A stretch of DNA of 64,000 nucleotides from Bacillota bacterium (lineage in GTDB: Bacteria > Bacillota > Clostridia > Peptostreptococcales > Anaerovoracaceae), in NCBI GenBank assembly GCA_029239605.1, contig JARBUO010000020.1, positions 28,849-92,848 of the forward strand, written 5' to 3'. The notes below the pieces were generated by a model. It worked only from the letters and a program-made list of their open reading frames with translations. It had not been told where the DNA came from and made no database searches. Of this stretch, positions 25,446 through 35,299 are shown piece after piece; within the stretch, counting starts at the first letter, position 1; the number at the start of each line of letters is the position of its first letter. The translations under genes were made by a program, and so were the position numbers.

Positions 25446-28127
25446 TCAGTGAATCTCCTTTGACCGGTTCCTGTCTAAAATCGGAAAGACTCTCTTTACA
25501 ACGATCTTGCGGATAACGTCAGCAGGAATGACCAAAGCAGCGATAGAGACAGCAAATACAAGTTCCCGAAGCGTCAGGTCTCCTGTTCGGAACAAACTGC
25601 CGCCATAATAGATCAGAATGATTTGTACAATGGCAATCATGGACATGATCAGGATAAAAGCGGGATTTCTGCTGAGATATGCTGTCATGTTGATCCTTGG
25701 GGTTCTGGCATTAAAACTGTTAAATAATCCGCAGAAAATAAACAGGGTAAAGAACGCGGAGTAAAAACAGATCGGATTCAAGTGATAATGGTAAAACACT
25801 TTAACGATACCCAAGGATAAAAACAGCATGCACATTGTTATCGTGAAAAGGCCAGCAAATAGGATTTGATTGACCATTCCACCGTTTAGCACGGGTTCCT
25901 CTCTTGACTTGGGAGGCTCCTCCATATACTCTTCAAGCGGTGGTTCCCCCGCAAATGCCAGTCCTGCCAGTGTATCCATGATGATATTGACCCAGAGCAT
26001 CTGAATTACTGTAATGGGTGTCTCAAATCCGATAAACGGGCCCACCAGAGAAACTCCTACAGCACAGAGATTCATGGTGAGCTGAAATACAATAAATTTC
26101 TGAATGCTCTTAAATATGGTCCTTCCGTAAAGAATCGCCTTTGCTATGGAAGCGATATTGTTGTCCATGATGACAATGTCTCCTGCTTCCTTGGCAACCT
26201 CTGTCCCATCTCCCATGGCAAAGCCCACATCCGCAAGTTTAAGGGCAGGGCTGTCATTGATTCCATCTCCCGTCATACCGGCCACCAGTCCCATCTCCTG
26301 TGCAAGTGTCACCAGCCTGCTCTTGTCTGTGGGGAGTGCTCTTGCAATCACACGAAGCTGCGGCAGTGCTGCCTTTAGTTCTTCGTCCGAGAGGCGGCCC
26401 AGCTCTGCGCTGGTCATAACACTGCTGCGTTCCTCATGATCCAGCAAACCGCATCCCCTTGCAATTGCCACTGCAGTTTCCTTGTTATCACCCGTAACCA
26501 TAACCACCTGTACCCCTGCATTGGTAACCTGCTTGATCGAATCGTAAGCCTCAGGCCTCAGCTCATCGCGAATACCGATCAGCCCTATTAAAATTAAATC
26601 CTCAAAGCAGCCTTTTTGAAGGGGCCATTTTTCTGATGCCGCTACAACCAGCATTCTTACTGCCTGATTGGCCATATCCCGCCGGACCACTTCCAGTTTT
26701 TGAGGCTGAGAGAGTGCGTTCACCCGTCCTTCTGCGTCATAATATCTTGTACATTTGCCCAGCAGCAACTCAGGAGCACCTTTGATCAGGGAAATATCCA
26801 TAGGGCCGCAGAGTCTGGCGGCAGAAAATTTATCCGTACTGTTAAAAGGAATCGCGTCCAATTTCATGTACTCATCCGGTTCCTCGTAGAGAGGCAGCAC
26901 ATAATCAAGCAGCGCCCGATCCGTCATATTTCCTCCCAGAGACTCGTCGCCGGACAGCACCGAACCGGTATTGAAAAAACTGGAAAGAGTCATCAGATGA
27001 AACAGCTTTGATTCCCGATCCAACGGATCGTCGTTCTGGTAGATTCGTCCGTCACCGGAAATAAAATGGCTCACAGAAAGCTTCCCCTGTGTAAGGGTTC
27101 CGGTCTTGTCCGTAAACAGGATATTCAGGCTTCCCGCAGTCTCAATTCCCACCAGCTTTCTCACCAGAACATGATCCTTCATCATCCTCATCGTATTGGA
27201 GGATAGGACCACGGTAATCATCATAGGCAGCCCTTCCGGCACAGCTACCACCACAATGGTGATTGCCAGGGTCAAAGCGTGGAGAATATGCTCTGCCATT
27301 GCCGGGAAGCTCGTCAATTCCTGAAGAATCAGATCAGGCTGAAATCTGTTGTTTAATACCAGATTGCTGAACAGATCTGACATTGCCACAAGAAAAGCTG
27401 CTATGTATCCAAGACGGCTGATGGTGCCCGCTAAATGTCCCAATCTCACCTTCAGGGGGCTGTCTCTGGTTTCTTCCTGCATTGCTGCTGCCATATGCCC
27501 GTAAAAGGTATCGTTTCCGACTCTTGCCACCTGCATGACACCTTCCCCCTCGTCCACGACACTGCCGCGGAACAACTGGTCAAAGGACAGCAAGTCCCAA
27601 TTTCTTACTGCATCGGGTACTGAGGAGTCATGAGACGGCAATTTTGCCACCGCCTTACTCTCACCATTCAGCGCTGATTGATCCACTTTTATATGTCCCG
27701 AAAGCATGATGCCGTCAGCCGGAATTCGCTCCCCTGCCTGAAGCAGTACGATATCCCCCACAACTACATCAGAGATCGGCACCGAAACAGGCTTCCCCGC
27801 GCGCATCAGTCTGCATCGGATCTGTTCAGCCTCGTCCATCAATTTGGCAAAAGCCGCTTCACTTCCATATTCCGACAGGGTGGAAACAAAGGTTGCAAGG
27901 AAAACAGCGATTGCGATTCCCACTGATTCCATCCAATTCGCATTTCGAAAAAGAAAGATAACGTTCAAAGCCAATGCGGCCAGCAGAATTTTGATAATAG
28001 GATCACCAAAACTGCTTAAATATTGACTGAGAAACCCTTTTCTTTTTCTTTTCGCAAGTTCATTGCTCCCGTTGGCCCGTCTTGATTCGGCCACTTCGGA
28101 GGGATTTAATCCATTGTGTTTGCTCAT
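25446..28127 (-). CDS. Calcium-translocating P-type ATPase (PMCA type)
   Basis: Integral membrane pump of about 893 residues that would expel Ca2+ using ATP. Motifs: DKTGTLT (phosphorylated Asp), MTGDGINDSPALKLADVG, and membrane-site residues in VVAVPEGLP (helix 4) and LWVNIIMDTLAGLA (helix 6), which match the single-site PMCA subgroup. The actuator loop reads LNGES where TGES is usual, a Thr to Asn change worth noting. The N-terminal cation-ATPase domain and the C-terminal four-helix block are complete. Start at 28127 has GATGAGGAG before it; a TTG nine codons upstream is less likely. Terminator of the upstream gene lies 115 bp away. Confidence 0.9.
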   Translation of the reverse strand: MSKHNGLNPSEVAESRRANGSNELAKRKRKGFLSQYLSSFGDPIIKILLAALALNVIFLFRNANWMESVGIAIAVFLATFVSTLSEYGSEAAFAKLMDEAEQIRCRLMRAGKPVSVPISDVVVGDIVLLQAGERIPADGIMLSGHIKVDQSALNGESKAVAKLPSHDSSVPDAVRNWDLLSFDQLFRGSVVDEGEGVMQVARVGNDTFYGHMAAAMQEETRDSPLKVRLGHLAGTISRLGYIAAFLVAMSDLFSNLVLNNRFQPDLILQELTSFPAMAEHILHALTLAITIVVVAVPEGLPMMITVVLSSNTMRMMKDHVLVRKLVGIETAGSLNILFTDKTGTLTQGKLSVSHFISGDGRIYQNDDPLDRESKLFHLMTLSSFFNTGSVLSGDESLGGNMTDRALLDYVLPLYEEPDEYMKLDAIPFNSTDKFSAARLCGPMDISLIKGAPELLLGKCTRYYDAEGRVNALSQPQKLEVVRRDMANQAVRMLVVAASEKWPLQKGCFEDLILIGLIGIRDELRPEAYDSIKQVTNAGVQVVMVTGDNKETAVAIARGCGLLDHEERSSVMTSAELGRLSDEELKAALPQLRVIARALPTDKSRLVTLAQEMGLVAGMTGDGINDSPALKLADVGFAMGDGTEVAKEAGDIVIMDNNIASIAKAILYGRTIFKSIQKFIVFQLTMNLCAVGVSLVGPFIGFETPITVIQMLWVNIIMDTLAGLAFAGEPPLEEYMEEPPKSREEPVLNGGMVNQILFAGLFTITMCMLFLSLGIVKVFYHYHLNPICFYSAFFTLFIFCGLFNSFNARTPRINMTAYLSRNPAFILIMSMIAIVQIILIYYGGSLFRTGDLTLRELVFAVSIAALVIPADVIRKIVVKRVFPILDRNRSKEIH

Positions 28128-28242
28128 GGTCGACTCCTCATCATACGTTTTCAAAATTTAACCGTCACTGAGCACCAGCCCTGGCTGAAGCCCATGTACT
28201 AAATTCTATTCAGATGAATTGGACAATATGTCTTGAAACGGA

Positions 28243-28270
28243 AAAAGCCAAGGCCGAAACCTTGGCTTTT
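28243..28270 (-). terminator. Terminator behind the amino-acid permease gene
   Basis: Perfect 11-bp stem AAAAGCCAAGG / CCTTGGCTTTT with a 6-nt loop and T-tract on either strand. Confidence 0.85.
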
Positions 28271-28296
28271 CACGAGAGCTTTTTACAGGATCTATT

Positions 28297-29730
28297 TTAA
28301 CAATTACAGTCCTCCTCAGGCTTGATCATCTTTGTCTTCTTAACAAATTTATACCCGAAGTAGCAGATCAGGAAGATGAACAGCCCAAAATAAGCGACAA
28401 CAAAGCCCATGAAAGTAAAGTCTCCATATGCGTAGAACTGGCCTAAAATAATACATGCACAAAGAACTGCGGAGAGGAGTGGTCCGAAGGGATACCATTT
28501 GGCTTTGTACTTCAGATCTTCAATTCTGTATCCCTGTGCGATGTATGCACGCCGGAACGAATAGTGGGAAATCGCAATGGCAAGCCATGCGATAAAGCCG
28601 GTCAGCGCCGAAGCATTGAGCAGCCAGTAGTAGACTGTGTTCAGGCCATATTCTGCGGTCAGGAAACAGAGGGCAGCAACGGCAGTGGTCAAATTTAATG
28701 CATAGATTGGGGTACCTCTTTTGTTGACCTTTTTGAAAATCTTAGGGGCTTTCCCCTCTTCCGCCAGAGAATATAGCATTCTGGTGGAGCAGTAGAGGCC
28801 TGCGTTTCCGCAGGAAAGGACAGAGGTAAGGATAACTGCGTTCATAAGGGAAGCTGCAATGGCCAATCCAGCTCTCTCAAACACCAGAGTAAACGGGCTG
28901 TAGATCAAATTCTCAACGCCGGTCTTGGATAAGTTCGGGTCGGTATATGGAAGCAGAAAGCCAATCAGAGCTACTGCACCGATATAAAAGAGCATGATAC
29001 GCCAAAAGACGCTTTTAATGGCCCTAGGAACGGTTTTTTCGGGATGTTCTGTTTCTCCGGATGCGATTCCTACGATTTCAGTCCCCTGAAAAGAGAATCC
29101 GGCAAACAGAAAGCAGCCCAATACTGCCAGCCCGCCCCCCACAAAGGGCGCTTCTCCGACGGTCCAGTTGCTGAAACCGGGGGACTGACCACCCATGATC
29201 CCCAGGATCATCAATAGACCCATGATCAGAAATACCACGACGGTAACAACTTTAATTCCGGCGAACCAAAACTCGCCTTCCCCGTAGGCCCTGGCAGAAA
29301 AATAATTCAATAAATATACAAGAGCAAGAAAGATTGCACTCCAAAGGACACTGTTGGCATCCGGCAGCCAGAATTTGATCAAAATACAGCTTACAACGAG
29401 CTCTACCGCAACGGTTATTGACCATGAAAACCAATAATTCCAACCCACTGCAAACCCAAAGGCTGGGTCCACAAACCTTGTGCAATAAGATGAAAACGAA
29501 CCGGTAACGGGAATCTGTGTCGACATCTCCCCAAGACTTGTCATCAGGAAATAAACAAGTGCTCCCGTAATGACATATGCCAGTAACGCACCTCCCGGGC
29601 CGGCTGCTGTTATATTATATCCCAATGCAACAAACAAGCCGGTTCCGATGGAACCTCCCAGACCGATCATCGTTAAATGTCTTTGTTTTAGTCCTCTTTT
29701 TAAGCTGGCTTCATTTTTTGTGTCTTCCAT
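28297..29730 (-). CDS. APC-family amino-acid permease (AAT/LysP-like)
   Basis: Protein of 477 residues with twelve predicted membrane helices. The start RGLKQRHLTMIGLGGSIGTG and the following AAGPGGALLAY are characteristic of the amino-acid transporter (AAT) subfamily that takes up lysine and related cationic amino acids, or other amino acids by proton symport. The tail EEDCNC is short and Cys-rich. AAAGGAGGT precedes the ATG. It lies about 100 bp downstream of the MttB-family gene in the same direction, so it could carry that enzyme's substrate, although the family fits amino acids better than quaternary amines. Confidence 0.85.
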   Translation of the reverse strand: MEDTKNEASLKRGLKQRHLTMIGLGGSIGTGLFVALGYNITAAGPGGALLAYVITGALVYFLMTSLGEMSTQIPVTGSFSSYCTRFVDPAFGFAVGWNYWFSWSITVAVELVVSCILIKFWLPDANSVLWSAIFLALVYLLNYFSARAYGEGEFWFAGIKVVTVVVFLIMGLLMILGIMGGQSPGFSNWTVGEAPFVGGGLAVLGCFLFAGFSFQGTEIVGIASGETEHPEKTVPRAIKSVFWRIMLFYIGAVALIGFLLPYTDPNLSKTGVENLIYSPFTLVFERAGLAIAASLMNAVILTSVLSCGNAGLYCSTRMLYSLAEEGKAPKIFKKVNKRGTPIYALNLTTAVAALCFLTAEYGLNTVYYWLLNASALTGFIAWLAIAISHYSFRRAYIAQGYRIEDLKYKAKWYPFGPLLSAVLCACIILGQFYAYGDFTFMGFVVAYFGLFIFLICYFGYKFVKKTKMIKPEEDCNC

Positions 29731-29829
29731 CAGGTAACCTCCTTTAAATCATAAAATCAGATTTACATTTCTCATGGTTCCTCTTTCAGAAAAAAATAAG
29801 TCAACACTAAAATAGCAGTTGCTCCCGGA

Positions 29830-31320
29830 TTAAACAAAAGTTGCCCTGACAGCCGCTTCATCAAGTTCGCCGTCATCGGCAGCGATTTGATACCACGCAC
29901 GATCCAGCGCATCGCTGATTTCCTGAGAAAGCGCCTCCGTCTCCGGATTGCCCAGAATCTCCGAAACGATTTCTCTGGCGTGATCAAAGCTTGTTTTGGC
30001 CCCCCTTTCGTTCCATTTTTCGAAGTTCTGGCGATCGATTACCGCGGAAGGCAGATAAGGCTCTTTTTTAAACCACTTCAAGGTATGCCTTGTGGCGAGA
30101 TAATCGCCGTGGGAGCCCATCTGAGCAATGAGTTCTGCTGCAAGGGTTTCGTCAGAAAATTCGATCCCTCTGGCAAGCCGATGGGCCATTCCGCAGATTT
30201 CATTGTCGATTACCAGTTTTTCCAGGCTAAAGGTATTGCAGAAATCCAACATGCCCGGACCGGAGATAATATCGATTCCGGCCATTGCGGCCAGAATTCC
30301 GCTGACAGCGCTTTCCAGTCCAGCCTGTGAATCACAACACTTTGCATCACTCAGACAGGCATAGGTATGAACAGGCATCCCATAGAATTTGCCTATCTGG
30401 GAACAAGCAGCTGCGATCATGCTGGTTTCGATTGAATTCAGTGATGTGGTCATATTCTTCATGTCAAAAAACATAGGAGCACCACCATATATCATCGGGT
30501 TGCCGGGATTGATCAATTGGGTCAGTACGATACCGCTGAGGGACTCTACGGTGTGCAATAGAACGGAGCCGGCCAGAGTAGCCGGAGACGCTGCACCGAG
30601 CAGCGGTACGGAAATGGTTTCGATAGGCATGCCGCAGGCAGCTGCATCCAGTAGATTCCGACAGCTGACCTCAGTCCATTTCAGAGGCGGTATTGAGGTA
30701 ATGTCAAGTACAGCACGGGGTTTTGCCCGAAGTTCATCAAAGCCTCCCGCATCGGCTGCCAGAAGTTCTCTGATGGCTTTCACTCCATCCGCCGAGTATG
30801 CACCAGTAATAAATGGTTTTGTGGAGTGCTTCAAAAGTGCATATACCCTGAAACTATCGCCGATGTTCTTTGGGATATCATAGGGAGTCAGGGCAGTTGC
30901 CAGCAGATCCACATGGGGCAATGCTTCACAGACCTTCGCAATCCTGACCAGATCTGAAGAAACAGCTTCTCTTGCTGTTTTACCGTCAGACTCCAGCATA
31001 CGGATTCCGGAAGAACCGGGATCAAAGTAAACGTTACCTGCACCAAGTACCGCGGCAGGTTTACCCCCTCTGCTATAAAGTGTAAAAGAGGACGGCACAC
31101 TTTCAATGGCAGCAGTCACCATCTCAGGAGGAAGTTTAGCAATTCTGGTCTCAAAGTCTATGTGTGCACCACTTTCTTCCAAAATTTTCAAAGCAGCTTG
31201 ATTCTGAAAGTATACACCGGTGTTTTCCAACAGATATAAAGCCCTTTCGTGAATGGCAGAAATCTGATCATTAGACAGCATTTTGAGCTTCAGCTGATCC
31301 TGGAATGAGAATTTCTCCAT
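29830..31320 (-). CDS. MttB-family (trimethylamine methyltransferase superfamily) protein, non-pyrrolysine
   Basis: About 496 residues, COG5598-type. These enzymes transfer a methyl group from a quaternary or tertiary amine to a corrinoid protein. Archaeal MttB has an in-frame amber codon read as pyrrolysine; here the frame is open throughout, so this belongs with the non-Pyl homologues such as MtgB (glycine betaine). Recognisable segments are ERALYLLENTGVYFQ, FDPGSSGIR, NPMIYGGAPMFFDMK and DIISGPGMLDFCNTFSLE. No corrinoid protein or MtgA-like methyltransferase is encoded beside it, which is unusual. Start at 31320 preceded by AGGAGAGG. The substrate is not predictable by eye. Confidence 0.8.
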   Translation of the reverse strand: MEKFSFQDQLKLKMLSNDQISAIHERALYLLENTGVYFQNQAALKILEESGAHIDFETRIAKLPPEMVTAAIESVPSSFTLYSRGGKPAAVLGAGNVYFDPGSSGIRMLESDGKTAREAVSSDLVRIAKVCEALPHVDLLATALTPYDIPKNIGDSFRVYALLKHSTKPFITGAYSADGVKAIRELLAADAGGFDELRAKPRAVLDITSIPPLKWTEVSCRNLLDAAACGMPIETISVPLLGAASPATLAGSVLLHTVESLSGIVLTQLINPGNPMIYGGAPMFFDMKNMTTSLNSIETSMIAAACSQIGKFYGMPVHTYACLSDAKCCDSQAGLESAVSGILAAMAGIDIISGPGMLDFCNTFSLEKLVIDNEICGMAHRLARGIEFSDETLAAELIAQMGSHGDYLATRHTLKWFKKEPYLPSAVIDRQNFEKWNERGAKTSFDHAREIVSEILGNPETEALSQEISDALDRAWYQIAADDGELDEAAVRATFV

Positions 31321-31618
31321 AATACCTCTCCTTATATTCTGAAAAGTCTTACAATTACTCGCCTTAATCATATTCAAAAAAGATCGGTGATGATAGGAAA
31401 TGTTTTTGTTATTCTTGTAGTATTTATTGTAATAACTTTGTTTTCCAATCAGTTTTCGTCCAGATTTATAGAATTTTTTTTATATTTTGTTACAAATTTT
31501 CGTAATCAAAAATACCTGGAACTTCCCCGTTTTTCGACAAAAATCCGATTGGAGAATGATAAGATAGGAAACCACATTTTTATCTATTGGGAAACGATAT
31601 TTTTAAATAGACAAAAAA
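31321..31618. other. Intergenic region upstream of the MttB-family gene
   Basis: About 300 bp, very AT-rich, with no convincing ORF. It must contain the promoter of the methyltransferase gene, but I cannot single one out. Confidence 0.5.
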
Positions 31619-31643
31619 AGCAGGCTGTTGCTGTCAGCCTGCT
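31619..31643 (-). terminator. Terminator overlapping the stop codon of the HD-GYP sensor gene
   Basis: Stem AGCAGGCTG / CAGCCTGCT with a 7-nt loop, followed on the minus strand by TTTTTTT. The upstream arm includes the last codons and stop of the gene at 31634. Confidence 0.85.
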
Positions 31644-33376
31644 GCGGATTTTGTCGCAAAAGCGTTGATAAATGCTCTGACGACGTCTGGATCAAATTGG
31701 GTTCCGGAATTTCGAAGCAGTTCATTGATTGCCTCTTCTTTTGTGAGAGGTATCTTACGGTGTGGTCTTATGGTTGTCATGGCATCATAGCTGTCTGCCA
31801 CAGCAATAATTCGGGCGTACAAATCGATTTCGAATCCCTTCAGTCCCCGGGGGTACCCGAGCCCGTCAAACCGCTCATGGTGCTCATAAACCATCCGCCT
31901 GCACTCCTTCAGAAACTGTGTAGAATGAAGGATGGTATAGCCGATTTCTGGATGCTGGCGTACCAAATTCATCTCGTAGTCACTGAGCTTCCCCTCTTTT
32001 CGAAGAATATCCTCCGGAATGCCGATCTTACCAATATCATGAAGCAGACTGCCATAGATCAGGTTTTGAAGCTCTCCTTCCTGAAGGCCCAGCTCCGCAC
32101 CGATGAGCACCGCATAGTCCTTGACCCTGTCGCAGTGTCCTCCCGTATACTGATCCTTCGCTTCTATGGCATTGGCAAGCATTCGAACCGTCTCAAAATA
32201 AAGCCTCCGATTCTCTTCAAGGGCTCGTTCCAGCTCTGCCTGTCTGGCGTAATCCTCTTCCCTCAGTTCATGAATCGTTCTGACCATTTTGTCGAAGTTT
32301 TCACTGAGAGATTCAAGCTCATCCCCTGTCTTTAAGTCCGTTTCTACAAAATAATTCCCGGCACTGACCTGCTGAACTGCTTTGGTTATGATTTCGATGG
32401 GTCTTGATACGCTGCGCGCAAGAAAAACGCTAAGAAGTGCCGACATGGTCAGCCAGACAAGACTAATGCTGAAGGTGTATCGCTCCAGCCCCTTTAATTC
32501 TTTCACAAGGTGCTTATCATTATAAATGACCTCAATGACATTTTGCTGATTTGTTCCAATGGCATTCTCAATCTTGTAGGGGATATATCGATAATGCCGC
32601 TCAAATCCGTCTTTCTTTTCTGACTGATCAATGGAGACTCCCTCTTCAAGCGCCTGCTTCAGCGTACTAAGCTTTTTGGGATTAATCCTGATCAGTTCAC
32701 CGGATGGATCATAGGTATAGGAATAGCCGTCTCTGTCGTAAACCGTTATCGCTTCCACAAAAGCATGGTTCTGTCTGATTTTTTTCTCGATGGAATCAAA
32801 GCCTATTCCTTCATATTTTTCCGTCATGACCTTCATATTCAGACCCGCTTCGAAGATATAACGGCCGTCTTCGCTTGGAAGATAGCTGTATCGCATGACA
32901 CGATTGTCCCGGACAGAGAAAGAAAGCCGGTCGGATAGGTATATCCCATTGTTTCGAACACTGTTAAGAAACGCAACAAATTCCGGAATGTCCTGAAAGG
33001 AAAGACCTTCATCAATTGGGTCTGTGGTCAGGAGGATGCGGTTGTTCTCATCAATGACATAATAACTCAACCCGGGGACATCCTTCAGGTCCGGCAGTTT
33101 CAGCGATCCGTCACTCATATAACGAAACCGCATATCATAAAGTGCATTTCTGATCTGTTCATCATATTGCAGTTCAAGCATGGAATAGTTGACATCTGCA
33201 TCTTTTACCGCAAGAAGGACCTGCTCTTCCGCCATAATCTTTTCCTGCTCAAACTTCCCCAGAAATACCTGCTCTGTATATCTGAACTGAATGACGCTGT
33301 AAAGCCCTATGCTGATGAAGCACAGCACGTAGATCATAATTGTCAGTTTAATTTTAAACGGTTTCTTTCTTACCAT
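31634..33376 (-). CDS. Membrane-bound HD-GYP cyclic-di-GMP phosphodiesterase (Cache-HAMP-HD-GYP)
   Basis: Protein of 580 residues: membrane helix (about 10-28), extracellular sensor region (about 30-310), second membrane helix (about 312-332), HAMP (about 333-385), short coiled coil, then HD-GYP (about 395-575). The catalytic motifs are intact: HCDRV, LLHDIGKIGIP, HHERFDGLGYP and ADSYDAMTT. It should hydrolyse cyclic di-GMP under control of an extracellular ligand. RBS GAGGT. Followed by a terminator, so not in the methyltransferase operon. Confidence 0.9.
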   Translation of the reverse strand: MVRKKPFKIKLTIMIYVLCFISIGLYSVIQFRYTEQVFLGKFEQEKIMAEEQVLLAVKDADVNYSMLELQYDEQIRNALYDMRFRYMSDGSLKLPDLKDVPGLSYYVIDENNRILLTTDPIDEGLSFQDIPEFVAFLNSVRNNGIYLSDRLSFSVRDNRVMRYSYLPSEDGRYIFEAGLNMKVMTEKYEGIGFDSIEKKIRQNHAFVEAITVYDRDGYSYTYDPSGELIRINPKKLSTLKQALEEGVSIDQSEKKDGFERHYRYIPYKIENAIGTNQQNVIEVIYNDKHLVKELKGLERYTFSISLVWLTMSALLSVFLARSVSRPIEIITKAVQQVSAGNYFVETDLKTGDELESLSENFDKMVRTIHELREEDYARQAELERALEENRRLYFETVRMLANAIEAKDQYTGGHCDRVKDYAVLIGAELGLQEGELQNLIYGSLLHDIGKIGIPEDILRKEGKLSDYEMNLVRQHPEIGYTILHSTQFLKECRRMVYEHHERFDGLGYPRGLKGFEIDLYARIIAVADSYDAMTTIRPHRKIPLTKEEAINELLRNSGTQFDPDVVRAFINAFATKSAAG

Positions 33377-33646
33377 TTGACAACCTCATGAAGAGCGGTG
33401 TATTTTTTTACCAAATCATACCATATATTTTGTCGTATTTCATCATTATTTGACGAAAAAAATAATTTCTTTTATAATTGCTGCCGCAGGCTTAGGCTTC
33501 GATTTTCTTCTTCCAGCAAAAAGCAACAAAGGCAGCAGAATGATGTCTGCCGCCTCTTTGTATAACTCACTTTTTAATGTGATTTCTAACATTTCAGGAT
33601 TTACCGTTACGATCAGGGACTTGATCTCTTCCGAAACAGAGTCTCA

Positions 33647-34918
33647 TCAGAGGATCAGTCGGGCCACAAGCCCTTCAATAATACCCCAGAAGGAGAAGTC
33701 CTGCCCTCCATAAACGAGCATCCAGTTATTGATGGTGTTTCCGAAGAAGTAGGAACCAAATCCCACCAAAAATATCATAATAACGCCGCTCAACGCAGCA
33801 CCCACAACAGCGCCTCTCAAGCCTCCTGTCGCGTTTCCTATAATAGACGCCGTACCAATTTCAAAGAAACAGGTGACCGTGAGCGGTATAATAACCGTTG
33901 GAAACATCCCTGCTGTCATGATGATGGTAATCGTAGAGGTTATCATGGCGATGATGAAGCCTATGATCAGGGCGTTGGGTGCATAGTTGAAAATCACTGG
34001 ACAATCCAGTGCAGGAATTGCTCCGGGTACTAATTTTTCAGCGATCCCCTTGAAAGCAGGAACGATCTCCGCAATGAGCATGCGAACTCCAAGGAGCATA
34101 ATCGTAATACCAACACCGAAGAATACGGACTTTGTAAAGATATATGTAAAAGCACCCGTTGATCCTCCGGCATAGCCCCATACCTCACCGGGATTAAGGT
34201 TGTTGGACAGCAGGATGAAGTACATAACGATATAGGTAATACAGATCACAATGGATCCTGTAATAGAGACTTCTCTCAGAAAACTCAGACCCTTTGGGAT
34301 CTTAAGATCCTCTGTAGATCGTCCCTTATTTCCGATTGCTTTCCCCAAATAACCGGAAATAACGGAAAGTATGGTTGTCGGATGTCCGATGGTAAAACTG
34401 TCGTCCCCGGTAACCTCTCTGACCAGCGGTCTCATTAAATTTGGTGAAATTACCATATATGCCGACGTAAATACAGCTGCAAGAACCACCAGCTTTACTC
34501 CCGAAAGACCGGCATCAACACCTGCTGCGATAAAAACATAGGGAAACCAATACAGCATGTGTCCCGTTAAAAAGATGGATTTCCATCTGGTAAAGCGGGC
34601 AAATACCAGGTTGAATGCAAATGCAACCAGCATAACGATCCCGATTTGAGTTCCGTAAACCGTCATATCGATGTCAGGAGTACCGCTTGCGGCAGGCATC
34701 ATCGTATTGAACGCCCCGGACAAGCCATCGATTGCTCTTGTTACGATGATACCGGTACCTTGCGAGAGTACAAAAAATCCGATGGCAGTCATCAATGTTC
34801 CCCGAACGATTTCGCTTGTGGATTTTTTCTGTAGTATCAATCCGATCAAGGCAACAATTGCCAGAAAAATGGCGCCTTGACCAAAGATCTCGTTGATGAT
34901 GAAATTAAGAACACCCAT
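33647..34918 (-). CDS. PTS EIIC component, ascorbate (UlaA/SgaT) family
   Basis: Polytopic membrane permease of 423 residues that moves a sugar or sugar acid while EIIB phosphorylates it. Family landmarks: GTGIIVTRAIDGLSGAFNTM near residue 55, FTIGHPTTILSVISGYLGK near 175, and the C-terminal NNWMLVYGGQDFSFWG. It is the last gene of a three-gene minus-strand operon (EIIA, EIIB, EIIC), 11 bp after EIIB; RBS AAGGAGGG. The true substrate may differ from ascorbate because no ascorbate-6-phosphate lactonase or UlaD-F genes are near. Confidence 0.88.
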   Translation of the reverse strand: MGVLNFIINEIFGQGAIFLAIVALIGLILQKKSTSEIVRGTLMTAIGFFVLSQGTGIIVTRAIDGLSGAFNTMMPAASGTPDIDMTVYGTQIGIVMLVAFAFNLVFARFTRWKSIFLTGHMLYWFPYVFIAAGVDAGLSGVKLVVLAAVFTSAYMVISPNLMRPLVREVTGDDSFTIGHPTTILSVISGYLGKAIGNKGRSTEDLKIPKGLSFLREVSITGSIVICITYIVMYFILLSNNLNPGEVWGYAGGSTGAFTYIFTKSVFFGVGITIMLLGVRMLIAEIVPAFKGIAEKLVPGAIPALDCPVIFNYAPNALIIGFIIAMITSTITIIMTAGMFPTVIIPLTVTCFFEIGTASIIGNATGGLRGAVVGAALSGVIMIFLVGFGSYFFGNTINNWMLVYGGQDFSFWGIIEGLVARLIL

Positions 34919-34929
34919 GGTTACCCTCC

Positions 34930-35220
34930 TTATAATAATGATTCAGATAAAAATAATAGCGTTTTTTCCCGGATTTCATCTTTATTCATGAAATTTGAAA
35001 TTGGCACAACCGGGATTGCTGTTCTTTTCATAATTTGTTCTGCAAGCTCTGCAGAGGTGAAGATCACATCACAGGGAACCGTAGTGCATGTTCCTATATC
35101 TCCGCAGAAGACCTCTGCCTCCAGATTGTTTTCCTTGAGTATATCCTGGATCTTCATTTTCAAAAAGAGTGAAGACCCGCAGCCAAAACCGCAGACAGCC
35201 TGAATTTTAACAATGCTCAT
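34930..35220 (-). CDS. PTS EIIB component, ascorbate/lactose-type
   Basis: Cytosolic phosphocarrier of 96 residues. VCGFGCGSSLFLKMKI carries the phosphorylated Cys in the usual C-x-G-x-G-S-S context. The ATG at 35220 is preceded by AGGAGGCAAAGG; six upstream codons in frame are unlikely to be translated. It takes phosphate from EIIA and gives it to the sugar in EIIC. Confidence 0.88.
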   Translation of the reverse strand: MSIVKIQAVCGFGCGSSLFLKMKIQDILKENNLEAEVFCGDIGTCTTVPCDVIFTSAELAEQIMKRTAIPVVPISNFMNKDEIREKTLLFLSESLL

Positions 35221-35299
35221 CCTTTGCCTCCTTCCCACTCAAACTCATTTACCGACCGAAAAAACAACTGCATAAAGTCACAAGATGCTTTCCCGATTC

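Noticed and set aside
29830..31320. Pyrrolysine-containing MttB
   Set aside because: No in-frame TAG interrupts the coding frame, so it is a non-pyrrolysine homologue.
35001..35030. Sigma-54-like TGGCAC...TTGC sequence
   Set aside because: It lies inside the EIIB coding region on the wrong strand and the spacing is wrong.
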